DNA from: Sceloporus undulatus
Lineage: Eukaryota > Chordata > Lepidosauria > Squamata > Phrynosomatidae
Length of the DNA: 64,000 nucleotides
Direction: 5' to 3'
Assembly: GCF_019175285.1 (NCBI RefSeq)
Contig: NC_056527.1
Location: 119,587,078-119,651,077 of the forward strand
Part shown: piece by piece, positions 17,473 through 27,334 of the stretch
How positions within the stretch are numbered: the first letter of the stretch is position 1
Layout: each line of letters starts with the position of its first letter
Notes under the pieces: model-generated
The model's input: only the letters and a program-made list of their open reading frames with translations
Told to the model about the DNA's origin: nothing
Database searches by the model: none
Translations under genes and position numbers: made by a program

Positions 17473-20400
17473 CTCTCGGTCGGCCCCCTTCCGGCAATCC
17501 CCACATAGGGTCCCCAGGAGGCCATTGACCACCTGCACCCCACACAGCACCAGCTCCAGGAGACCCAGGCCCAGCAGGATGGAGAAGAGGACGATGTGCC
17601 ATAGGACCACGTTTGGAGGTGCCACGCACTGGTCCCACATGGTCTGGTTGTAGAGATAGCTCTGGCTGTGGGTCAGAGGGAGAAACACACATGCATACAG
17701 TGGAGCATGGGGCAGATGGGCACCTCCAGGGCTCCTCTGGTGTCATTGGGGTGGGGGCATAGAAGAGAGGGGTCCTGTTGAACCCCGTATCCAGAAGCTA
17801 GAGGATGCAGGACAAGGGTCTGGGAGGAGGACGCATGAAGTCATCCATTTAGAAGGGGCCCCAGGGCTCTTCCAGACCACCACCCCCAATGGCAGTGCAG
17901 GAAATTCGCTGCCAAACCACCCCTTAGAGGTGGGCATCCAACCTCTAAAAGGGGTCAGGGGTGGCTGAGGTTCACCGGAGAAGCCCCCCAGGTTTGCCCC
18001 CTGAGTTCTCACCTGAGGTCCTTGAAGGGGGTCCCCCACTTATGGTCCTGCGTCTCACAGCGGGGTCCATTGGTTAGGGCTGTGGAGGCCACCACCAGGC
18101 AGTAGAAGGCCCCCAGGCCCCCGAAGGCGGAACAGAAGACAGAGCGAAGCATCTGTGGTAGCAGGGGAAGGATGGAGAGAAGGAAGGAAGGAGAGAGAGA
18201 GAGAGAGACAGAGAGAGACCGTGTACTATGGCATACATATGCATCACTTGCCTACAATATTTTGGAAAGCGTCCCCCCCTCTTCTCCTGCTTTCGAACTC
18301 AGGGCCTTTTTCCTGATGGTAAAACTGCTCTCCTCCCTGGACCAGTCATCTTAGCACAAGGCTACCTCCTCTATGGGGTAAGGAGGTTTTGAATTTGGAG
18401 TCTCCTGCTCTGCTTTCTGTGAGCCCCCAAACCTGTTGCCAATGCCAAGGCTCAGCCCTGTCTCTGGCCAAGAGACATGTGAGTGTTTCTGGGCATACAC
18501 AGAGTGCTTTATTTGGTGCTTAGAAGAGATCAGTTGCCATTAATGGGACTTAAGTGAGGATATGCAAAGAAGCTGCACAAGTTATTCCACTACTTTAAAA
18601 ACAGGCCGTTGGAAGTAATTTTTCCGCTACCTTCCCCTGCCTCCCAAAAAGAGAACCAGAGAAACCTCAACTTGGAAACCATATAGAATCACAGAATCCT
18701 AGAGTTGCAAGAGACCCCAAGGGACCTGATCCAGTCCAACACCATTCTGCCATGCAGGAACTCACAATCGAACGTGGCTTTTTGGAATCACAAATCCCAT
18801 AATGCTTTTTGAGACTACAAATCCTATCATCTTGCTGGCTGGGGAATGCTGAGAGTTGCAGTCCAAAACAGGTAAACTTTCCAAAGCCTTCCAATGCATG
18901 GGTATCCCCTGCACTCGCACCCGCACCCATTGTGGATTGCTTTCATAATTCTTCTCATCCTTGAAGAAGGGCAGGGAGTTTTATTTCCCTTCTCCCCAAA
19001 TGTGAAGTGCGAGATGAGTAAAATGTCCCATCCTCACAGGGTCCGGAGCTGACCCATTCCAACTTGAAATGAAGTAACTGAGAGGAGACGTCTATTTGAA
19101 ATGTGATGTTCTTGATGCAATAGCCTGGATGGCCATCTCTCGGGGGTGCTTTGATTGGGAGTTCCTGCATGGCAAAATGGGGTTGGACATGATGGCCCTT
19201 CTTGCAGTCTCTCCCAACTCTAGGATTGTATGAAATATTTCAGTGACTTCCCCTCTGGGCTTCAAGAGTGTTGTGGGAAAAGGGCTTGAGAACAGGATTC
19301 GTACCCGGCACCGGTTCCCGCAGCATCCATATCCACAGCATCCCTTCCCTCCGGCCCGAACAGCCGAGCATCCGGTGCAGAGGACCTGAGATAAACCAGG
19401 GAGAGAAAACCAGACTTGGTGGGTTTTTCCCCATTCTCTCTTCTTGCCCCCTCTCCCCATCCCTCCCCCAAAGAAAGGGCGACCCTGAAATCGAACCCCC
19501 CCCCCCCAAAGTCCCTTTGGGCCTTTAAAAAACCCAGCATCATTTTGGGGACAACACCTTTATTAAGCCGACCAGGAAAAAAATGAACAGACTCAAAGCA
19601 TAAAAATGTGTGCAAGTTTCCAGGAGCAGCAGATCTCTTCCTCACTCAAAGGGAAAGGGGAGCAGGCATGGAAGCCCCAGATCAGGCGTCCCCCCTCTTC
19701 TCCTGCTTTCGAACTCAGGGCCTTTTTCCTGATGGTAAAACTGCTCTCCTCCCTGGACCAGTCATCTTAGCACAAGGCTACCTCCTCTATGGGGTAAGGA
19801 GGTTTTGAATTTGGAGTCTCCTGCTCGCTTTCTGTGAGCCCCCAAACCTGTTGCCAATGCCAAGGCTCAGCCCTGTCTCTGGCCAAGAGACAGTGAGTGT
19901 TTCTGGCATACACAGAGTGCTTTATGGTGCTAGAAGAGATCAGTTGCCATTAATGGGACTTAAGTGAGGAATGCAAAGAAGCTGCACAAGTTATTCCTAC
20001 AGTACTTTAAAAACAGGCCGTTGGAAGTAATTTTTCCGCTACCTTCCCCTGCCTCCCAAAAAGAGAACCAGAGAAACCTCAACTTGGAAACCATATAGAA
20101 TCACAGAATCTAGAGTTGCAAGAGACCCCAAGGGACCTGATCCAGTCCAACACCATTCTGCCATGCAGGAACTCACAATCGAACGTGGCTTTGGATCAAA
20201 AATCCCATAATGCTTTTTGAGACTAACAAATCCTATCATCTTGCTGGCTGGGGAATGCTGAGAGTTGCAGTCCAAAACAGGTAAACTTTCCAAAGCCTTC
20301 CAATGCATGGGTATCCCCTGCACTCGCACCCGCACCCATTGTGAATTGCTTTCATAATCTTCTCATCCTTGAAGAAGGGCAGGGAGTTTTATTTCCCTTC

Positions 20401-21529
20401 TCCCCAAATGTGAAGTGCGAGATGAGTAAAATGTCCCATCCCACAGGGTCCGGAGCTGACCCATTCCAACTTGAAATGAAGTAACTGAGAGAGAGACGTC
20501 TATTTGAAATGTGATGTTCTTGATGCAATAGCCTGGATGGCCATCTCTCGGGGGGTGCTTGATTGGGAGTTCCGCATGGCAAAATGGGGTTGGGCATGAT
20601 GGCCCTTTCGTTAGTCCGCNNNNNNNNNNNNNNNNNNNNNNNNNAGTCTCTCCCAACTCTAGGATTGTATGAAATATTTCAGTGACTTCCCCTCTGGGCT
20701 TCAAGAGTGTTGTGGGAAAAGGGCTTGAGAACAGGATTCGTACCCGGCACCGGTTCCCGCAGCATCCATATCCACAGCATCCCTTCCCTCCGGCCCGAAC
20801 AGCTGAGCATCCGGTGCAGAGGACCTGAGATAAACCAGGGAGAGAAAACCAGATTTGGTGGGTTTTTCCCCTTTCTCTCTTCTTGCCCCCCAACCCCCCC
20901 CCCCCCCAAAGAAAGGGGGACTCTGCAATTGCAAACCCCCCCCCCCAAAGTCCCTTTGGGCCTTTAAAAAACCCAGCATCATTTTGGGGACAACACCTTT
21001 ATTAAGCCGACCAGGAAAAAAATGAACAGACTCAAAGCATAAAAATGTGTGCAAGTTTCCAGGAGCAGCAGATCTCTTCCTCACTCAAAGGGAAAGGGGA
21101 GCAGGCATGGAAGCCCCAGATCAGAAGCCCCCAGACCCCAAAGTATCCATCAGTGCTTTGTCCCCCCAGGAACGCCTTCCCCTGTAAGGCTGGGGGGGCA
21201 AAGGTCACCTTGCTTGCAGATAAGCCCCATGCAGGTGATCTCCTGGCCCAGGTAGAGAGGTCAAAGGTCAAGAGCGAGGGAAGGAGGGGGTGGGCATCTC
21301 TTCCTTGTAGGTGGGGAGGGGGTGACTGTGGGGGGCTGAGAGTCAAGGGGCTCCTGAGGAAGGGGGCCTTGGGCAGAAATCCACTGGGCTCCTGGATGAG
21401 GGTCTGCTCAGAGGACCAAGGAGGGAGTCTCCTTCCCTGGAGGTCTTTAAAGAGACATTGGATGCCCACCTCTCTGGAGTGCTTTAGCTGTGTGTTCCTG
21501 CAAGTTTGGGGGGTGGGTTGGTTGGACTA

Positions 21530-21578
<49 letters not shown>

Positions 21579-24207
21579 GTTTATTTATTAACTGCTTTTC
21601 CAACGATCAAAGCGGTGTACATGTCGTTAGCCAAGCAATAAGAACAGATTAAAAATCTACATCAGGGGTAGGCAACCTGCAGCCCGCGGGCCGAATACGG
21701 CCCGGCAAGGCCTTGGGACCGGCCCCAGCCTGGTCCTGCCGCCGATTGCCACCGGGGCCTTTGGGGGGCAATTGTCTATAGAAGCCTCAGAAACATGCAT
21801 TTATATTAACATTTTTTTAAAAATCAGCAAATTTTTTCGCGTGTCCTCCATTTTTTATTTTTTAAAAAAGTGTCTTCCATTTGAAAATTTTGTCCTACAT
21901 TTGTCCTGGTTTATTTATATATGTAATTTTTTTAAAAAATATTTAATTATTTATTTTTTGGCTTTGGCCCCCCAGTTGTCTGAGGGACTGCAACCCGGCC
22001 CCCGGCTCAAAAAGGTTGCCTACCCCTGATCTACATCATAAGATACATGTTAAAATAGAATTAAATTCAGAGGACATTAAAAACATAGGATAAAAACTGT
22101 TAAAAGCGTAACAATCCATAAAAGCAGAGCTACAAGACAAAAGGGGAGGTAAGATCTTAGGTGGAATTGGGAGGGTAGGTGAGTCTTTAAAGCCTTCTTA
22201 AAGGCTTCCACCGTTCGACTGGGGCGGATTTCTTCAGGAAGGGCGTTGCATAGAGAAGGCGCCACAGCAGAAAAGGACCGTTGTCACCAATCTCACTTTA
22301 GGGTGGTCAAGTAAAAAATGTCCTGTGGATCTGAGGGTGCGGAGAGGATTATGCAGGGGGAGGCGTTCCCTCAAGTAACCCGGGCCCAAGCCATTTAGGG
22401 CTTTAAAGGTAATAACCAACACTTTGTACTGGGACCGGAAACGTATTGGCAGCCAGTGTAAAGATTTTAGGATAGGTGTTATATGATCAGACCTAGGTGT
22501 CCCCGTAATTAACCTGGCTGCAGCATTTTGAATCAATTGCAGTTTCCGAACCTGATACAAAGGTAGCCCCATGTAAAGCGCATTGCAGAAATCCAAACCA
22601 GAGGTTACCAGCGCATGTACTACCTTTTCTAGGTCCCCCTGGTCCAGACAGGGACGTAGCTGATACCAAGCACTCCTGGCCATCGCATCTACTTGAGATG
22701 ATAAATGTAGGGATGGATCCAGGAGTACTCCCAAACTACGCACTTTATCCTTCAAGGGAAGTTTAATCCCATCAAGGACAGGATGGGAAATTTCCCTGCC
22801 TGGGCCGGGGAGCCCATCATGAGTACCTCGGTTTTCTCTGGATTCAATCTGAGTTTGTTTTTCCTCATCCAGCCCATTACTGACCCCAGGCAGGCGTCCA
22901 GAGGAGAGATGCCATCCTTAGTCTGGCTCCGGATGATCTCTCCCAGCGGCTTCATGTAAATATTAAACAGCATGGGGGACCTTGAGGGACGCCTGATGTA
23001 AGCTCTCTTTTACGAGAGCAACTGTCCCCAGCCTCACCATCTGGAACCTTCCCGAGAGATAGGATCGGAACCACTGGAGCGCAGTGCCCCCGATACCTAA
23101 TTCTCCCAGGCGTTCCAGAAGGATACCATGGTCGATGGTATTGAAGGCCGCTGAGATGTCCAAGAGCACCGGCAGAGTTGTATCTCCTCTGTCGGTGGCC
23201 AGACAGAGATCATTGACTAAGACGACCATGGCAGTCTCAACTCCGTAACCCGCTCTGAAGCCAGTTTGAAATGGGTCAAGATAATCGGTTTCATCCAAGA
23301 CTGCCTGGAGCTGAGAAGCAACTGCCCTCTCAATCACCTTGCCCAGAAATGGTAAAAGAGAGACCGGTCTATAGTTACTCATAGATAGGGGATCAAGGGA
23401 AGGTTTCTTCAATAGAGGCTTTACCACGGCCTGTTTCAGAGATGATGGAACAATACCTTCCCGAAGAGAAGGGGACATGACCTTTGGGATCTCTTCCAAC
23501 CTTATAGTTCTATGGTTCTTCCTGGGACATTGGGACACACTGCCTCAGAGGATGATGGACACTCCTTTTTTGGAGCATTTGGATGAGCACCTTTCAGGAA
23601 TACTTTAGCCATGGATACCTGGGCATAGCAGGAGGTTGGACTGGATTACCCTCGGGGTTCCTTCTTACTCTAAGAGCTTCCAACAACTCTATGGCCAGCT
23701 GGGACAGAGTGGTGTGGAGGGCAGAATCACCCAGCCCTCCCAAGTTCCCACCCAGCTGCCGTGGGTCTGTAAAAGGGGACTGGCCACAGAGCAAATCCTC
23801 GGAGCAAATCCAGGCGTCTCATGGAAGTGAGCCAAGCTGTGTTTTGTGAAGGAAAACAGCTTCCTCTTGCTGAGCTCATTAGGCCCCTGAAGAGGAACTC
23901 TTCCCAGGCCTGAGCAGCCCCCTTGCCTCCCTCATGCCTTGGTGTTGCACATCCTCAAGGAAGCCCCCAACCCCCATCCCCCCCCCCCATCCTCCCTGCT
24001 GCCGTGGCCCTGCTCCATGGCACTGGTACTCACCATCAGGCCTCCCCCAAGGAGACCCCCCAGGAGCCAGACCTGGAGGGTGATGCCATCGGGGGTCCAC
24101 TCCCGCTGGGCATTGGGGAACATCAGGAGGACGTTGGCCACCATGCAGGCCAGGCTGGCCACCACCAGGGTGAGGCCCACCAGCCGGGAGCACTTCCCGG
24201 TACACAT
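17473..24207 (-). CDS. TM4SF5: Transmembrane 4 L six family member 5, terminal exon not found
   Basis: Four-helix L6-family membrane protein. Exons in order: 24034-24207 ([16 protein letters not shown], first helix, [14 protein letters not shown]), 19305-19385 or its copy 20744-20824 ([26 protein letters not shown]), 18013-18152 ([28 protein letters not shown]), and 17473-17665 ([45 protein letters not shown]). All are GT-AG and phase-compatible. The large extracellular loop has the family N-glycosylation site (NQT) and cysteines. Without the last exon there are 196 residues (human protein 197), so only a few codons are missing. The exon 4 donor is clear (GAG/GTAAGG), but I could not place a short final exon in 16,760-17,470. 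Read-through would instead add a 19-residue tail. Intron 1 contains the tandem duplication and an L2 LINE. The gene faces VMO1 tail to tail, as in human. Confidence 0.93.
18684..18770 (-). mobile_element. CR1 LINE 3' tail
   Basis: 'agaatcacagaatcctagagttgcaagagacccc' is the reverse complement of the CR1 end. A second copy is carried at 20,097-20,180 by the tandem duplication. Confidence 0.6.
19118..19240 (+). mobile_element. CR1 LINE 3' fragment
   Basis: 'gcctggatggccatctctcgg', 'gagttcctgcatggc', 'ggttggacatgatggccctt' and 'ctcccaactctaggattgtatg' form a CR1 3' end. It is duplicated at 20,530-20,675, where it is split by the N gap. Confidence 0.7.
19686..21124. repeat. Tandem duplication, copy 2 (1.44 kb with a 25-N gap)
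   Basis: Second copy, head to tail with the first. It contains exon 2 copy 2 at 20744-20824 with one synonymous difference and a 25-N gap at 20620-20644. A run of small deletions compared with copy 1 suggests an unpolished or alternative haplotype sequence. Confidence 0.93.
20620..20644. other. Assembly gap, 25 N
   Basis: Exactly 25 N, a placeholder length, inside copy 2 of the tandem duplication. Confidence 1.
21419..21530 (+). mobile_element. CR1 LINE 3' fragment
   Basis: 'ggagtctccttccctggagg', 'tctttaaagagacattggatg' and 'ttggttggacta' are CR1 3' blocks. It abuts the (TAA)n tail of the L2 element. Confidence 0.65.
21531..23478 (-). mobile_element. L2-clade LINE, 5'-truncated
   Basis: Minus-strand reverse transcriptase: [68 protein letters not shown], then the L2-type C-terminal block [35 protein letters not shown]. 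The endonuclease region is missing. The frame is interrupted near 22,755-22,970. The 3' UTR runs to a (TTA)n tail at 21,531-21,577, as expected for L2. A hAT MITE is inserted in the 3' UTR. Sits in TM4SF5 intron 1. Confidence 0.9.
21663..22028. mobile_element. hAT-type MITE with 8-bp target duplication
   Basis: Terminal inverted repeats CAGGGGTAGGCAACCT and its complement at 22,013-22,028, with hAT-Charlie-like 'gcccgcgggccg' inside. It is flanked on both sides by the identical 8-bp direct repeat ATCTACAT (21655-21662 and 22029-22036). The 366-bp element carries no transposase. Confidence 0.9.
23479..23700 (+). mobile_element. CR1 LINE fragments
   Basis: 'tttgggatctcttccaacctt' and 'atagttctatggttctt' form one CR1 end. 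A second partial copy follows with 'ggttggactggattaccctcgg'. Confidence 0.55.
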
Positions 24208-25265
24208 GGCGGAGGTGGCACTGGAGGCACTGAGGATGGACCCGTGGTGCCAAGGCAGTCGATGGGGCTGCTCGATCTGGCTGTTTATTCACAGATAAGC
24301 CGGGCAAAGGGCTCTGTGGGGAGACGCTGCACTCCCCCCACGACATTCGCACACACACACACAGGCGCACACTTCCTGCCCCCCCAAGTCTCCCTGGCTC
24401 TTCCTCTTTCAGCTCGGATGGCTGCGAGGGAGGCGCAACACCTGGAGGGAGCGACCCACACGCAAAACCTCCTGGGGGGATTTGTGCAAGACCCACCTGT
24501 CCCCTCCTGCCCCACACCTCCTGGCCTCAGTCCAATTGGGCCAAACTAGATGCCACAATGCAACCACCCTCCAGGCCCCTGAAGGGCCACTTCTTGTAAA
24601 AGACGCAGCAAGCTTGTTTTCTGCTGCTCCAAAGGACAAGTTCCATCCCAGGAGAGGAAACTCACAAGGAAGGAGGTTTCAGGAAGAACAGGGGAACAGT
24701 CCCCTTGGGGGTCTGTGGGCCATCCTTCTTCAGGGGTTTTTAGGCAGCCCTGGGTCTCAGGTGCTTAGCTGTGTCTCCCTGCCCTGCCCTCAAGGTCTGG
24801 ACTGGGTGGTCCCTGGGACCCCTGCCAGCTCCTGCATCCCAGGATCCTGCCCCTCTCTCTCAGAGGGTCCCTTGGTCCTGAAGAGCAGGAGAAGCAGCAG
24901 CATCCCACCTTGCCTTCCCTCCCCTCCTTTGGGATCCAAAGGGTGTGAGAGTTACACTGTTGTGTTGGTGAATGACACAAAACTTCCTTGTGCCTGCTGT
25001 CCTTTGCGTGAAGATTGGAGGGAGGTGCAGTGGCTGCTACAAGCAAACAAGGCCCCGAGTTGCTGCTGTCCAGAGCGCTCTGTTTGAGGCAAGGGCCCTG
25101 CAGGGTCAGTCTTGGCCGTTAATGTCCTCTCTGTCCATCATAATGCTAGACGTTGCTCTTTGTTGCAGAAGATGGGAAGGAAGAGGAAGGAAGTGTGCCA
25201 ACATGGCAGAGGTTGTACTAGGTGGCCCTTGGGGTCTCCTCCAACCCTATGATCCCATGGCTCTG
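24208..25265. other. Upstream flank of TM4SF5
   Basis: 5' flank of TM4SF5. I see no further exon and no strong promoter motif apart from a short (CA)n run near 24,350. Confidence 0.4.
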
Positions 25266-25314
25266 GGAAGGAAGGAAGGAAGGAAGGAAGGAAGGAAGGA
25301 GGGAAGGAAGGAGA
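25266..25314 (+). repeat. (GGAA)n microsatellite
   Basis: About twelve GGAA units after a short CR1 end at 25,205-25,260. Confidence 0.9.
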
Positions 25315-25675
25315 AGCTGGCCACTTGTCTCTGGGTGTTTCCCAAAACCAAAGCTAGAGCCACACTAGACAGTCTCTCTAGGCCCACTTTAAGTGCTGCA
25401 GCTCCATTCTATGCAATCCTGCCTCCTCTGGCCCACCTGCCTTCCTCCCAGCAGCCCTGGTCTGGGAGTGGGGCAGATGGGGGAAGGACCCCCTTTTCTG
25501 TCCTCCGGCCCAATGGGAGTCAGGGAGACCCTTCCCCTGGGGTTCTCTGCCAAATCACCCAGAGAGGCCTCCTGGTAGACCACCACCCACCCTCTGCCCA
25601 CCCATCCCAGACTTCATCCCCTGCTGACCCCAGGAGGACCTCTCCTTAGGAAGGAGGCAGCCCTCTCTTCTTGTC

Positions 25676-26330
25676 CTCTGAGGTATTAGCTACTCCTCCT
25701 AATTTGCTGTCATCTGCAAATCGGTTAACATAATTGACTAACNNNNNNNNNNNNNNNNNNNNNNNNNACAACTGCTGCGTCCACTGTTGACTCTGTTCAA
25801 CTTGTGGTCTACTTGACTCCTAGATCCCTTTCACACGTAGAAGTCTCTCATTCGCCAGGTGTCCCCCATAATCCTTATCTGTGCATTTCTTTTTCCCCCT
25901 AAGTACAGGACCTTACATTTCTCCTGTTGAATTTCATTTTCTTAGCTTGGCCCACTTTCTAGTCTTTCAGATCATTTTGAATGTTGATCTGTCCTCTGAA
26001 GTATTAGCTATTCCTCCTAATTGGTATCATCTGCAAATTTGTAGTGAGTGCCCCCAATTCTGTCCCAAGTCATTGATAAAGATTTGAATAGAGACTGGGC
26101 CCAGGACGAGCCCCACTGGACACCCCACTGGTCACTCTCTCCAGGATGAAAAGGAGCCATTGTTGAGCTCCTTTGGGTTCGGCTGGTCAACCAGTTACAA
26201 TCCATGTACATTACCTTGTCTAGTCCACATTTTACAAGCTTGTTTGCAAGAATGTCATGGGAACTTTGTCAAAGGGCCTTATACATCCACAGCACTTCCC
26301 TTCATCTACCAAGATGGTCATTTTCAAAGA
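25676..26330. mobile_element. CR1-like LINE, 5' or internal region, with a 25-N gap
   Basis: Contains the segment widespread in sauropsid CR1s: 'gtcatctgcaaat', 'cccaagtcattgataaagat', 'gactgggcccaggacgagccccactgg' and 'ttgtttgcaagaatgtcatgggaa'. A partial repeat of the start ('gctactcctcctaatt') appears twice, near 25,690 and 26,010. Gap N at 25743-25767. Confidence 0.65.
25743..25767. other. Assembly gap, 25 N
   Basis: Exactly 25 N inside a CR1-like repeat. Confidence 1.
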
Positions 26331-27034
26331 AAGGGAGGAGGTGGGAAAGCTGGTGTGACTCCTGCGAGCCGCCTCTGTGGCAGATCCTGACTCCGAGAAG
26401 CCAAGGCCAGTGCAGCAGGGACAGACTAGCTTTCTACTTGCAGGGAGAGGGCTTTTGAAGGCTCCTCTGCCCAACCGGCACAATCTCTCCCCTCTCTCTT
26501 TTCTTCTGGAAATGAAGAGGATGGGTGTCCCCACCACATAATTGCGTGTTTCAATCCATTTTGGTGCCATTGTGCCATCCTATGGGTTTATAGAGCTGTC
26601 TGACGTAGTTTGGTGAGGGGGATACTTAGAATCTTGGCAGAGGGCTTTAGTTTGACAGGGGATGCACTAGGGATTTCAGTCTTACCAGCCCAGGACTCCC
26701 TGGCATGAGCCAGGTAATCTGATTTGGGGTCAAAAATTCTTTAACCTACCCTTCCTGTAACCTCCCTGAGCCTTCTCCGCCCCTCAGTCCAGACATCCCG
26801 AATATTAGTAGTAGTAGTAGTAATAATAATTAATATAGTTACTACTGAGATGCTAGAGGGCATCAGGGGGGTACCAGGGGAGGTTGAGCACTAGTTGGAG
26901 GGGGCATGGCGTTTGATTGGGGGCATTTCTTGAGAGGCAGCCCATGAGATCCAGGGTCTCCCTTGGACTTGGGGGGGCATCCGCTCCTGTGACCTTCTCC
27001 ACAACCAGCTCTTCCTCTATCCTCTCCCTTGCAG

Positions 27035-27334
27035 TTGGGGCCTCTGGAGCCCGGGCCAGAGGTGCTTAAGGGGGCCCTCGATCCCTTCCAGCTGCATGTG
27101 GGAGCCCCCCAGGATGAAGCTGACGCCCACAGCGCCAACAACCCTCCTGATGAAAGTGCCAGTGCCGGCAGACAGAAACGGGAGGAGGACCTGGAGGTCC
27201 GGGGACGGGTGGGGGCCCTGGAGTCCCGCGCCCCCCGATGATCCCTCTCTGCCTCCCGACCCGGTACAGCCCCCTGGGGACCTCAAGGATGGACACTGGC
27301 CCTCCATGACATCCGGTTCTTCTGCTGCTGCTGA
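27035..27334 (+). pseudogene. Orphan VMO1-like last exon
   Basis: A good acceptor (CTCTCCCTTGCAG) is followed by T TGG GGC CTC TGG AGC, the same phase and WGLWS start as VMO1 exon 3. Later, in another frame, come FQLHVGAP and SANN, matching the VMO1 FSLRVxxP...AANN block, then WGPWSP, and finally ALHDIRFFCCC and stop (27,332-27,334), matching ALNDARLFCC. At least two frame changes separate these blocks. No exon 1 or 2 is visible in 24-27 kb. It is best read as the remnant of a tandem VMO1 duplicate on the far side of TM4SF5. Some slips could be sequencing error, but divergence from the 14.7 kb gene is large. Confidence 0.7.

Larger units (their letters stand above)
18269..19685. repeat. Tandem duplication, copy 1 (1.42 kb, contains TM4SF5 exon 2)
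   Basis: Starts at gcgtcccccc and ends at ccagatcag. The next base begins a second copy with the same first and last bases. Differences are mostly 1-2 base indels. Contains TM4SF5 exon 2 (19305-19385) and CR1 debris. Confidence 0.95.

Noticed and set aside
18667-18930. An 87-codon minus-strand frame duplicated near 20,039-20,335
   Set aside because: Translation of CR1 3' sequence copied by the tandem duplication.
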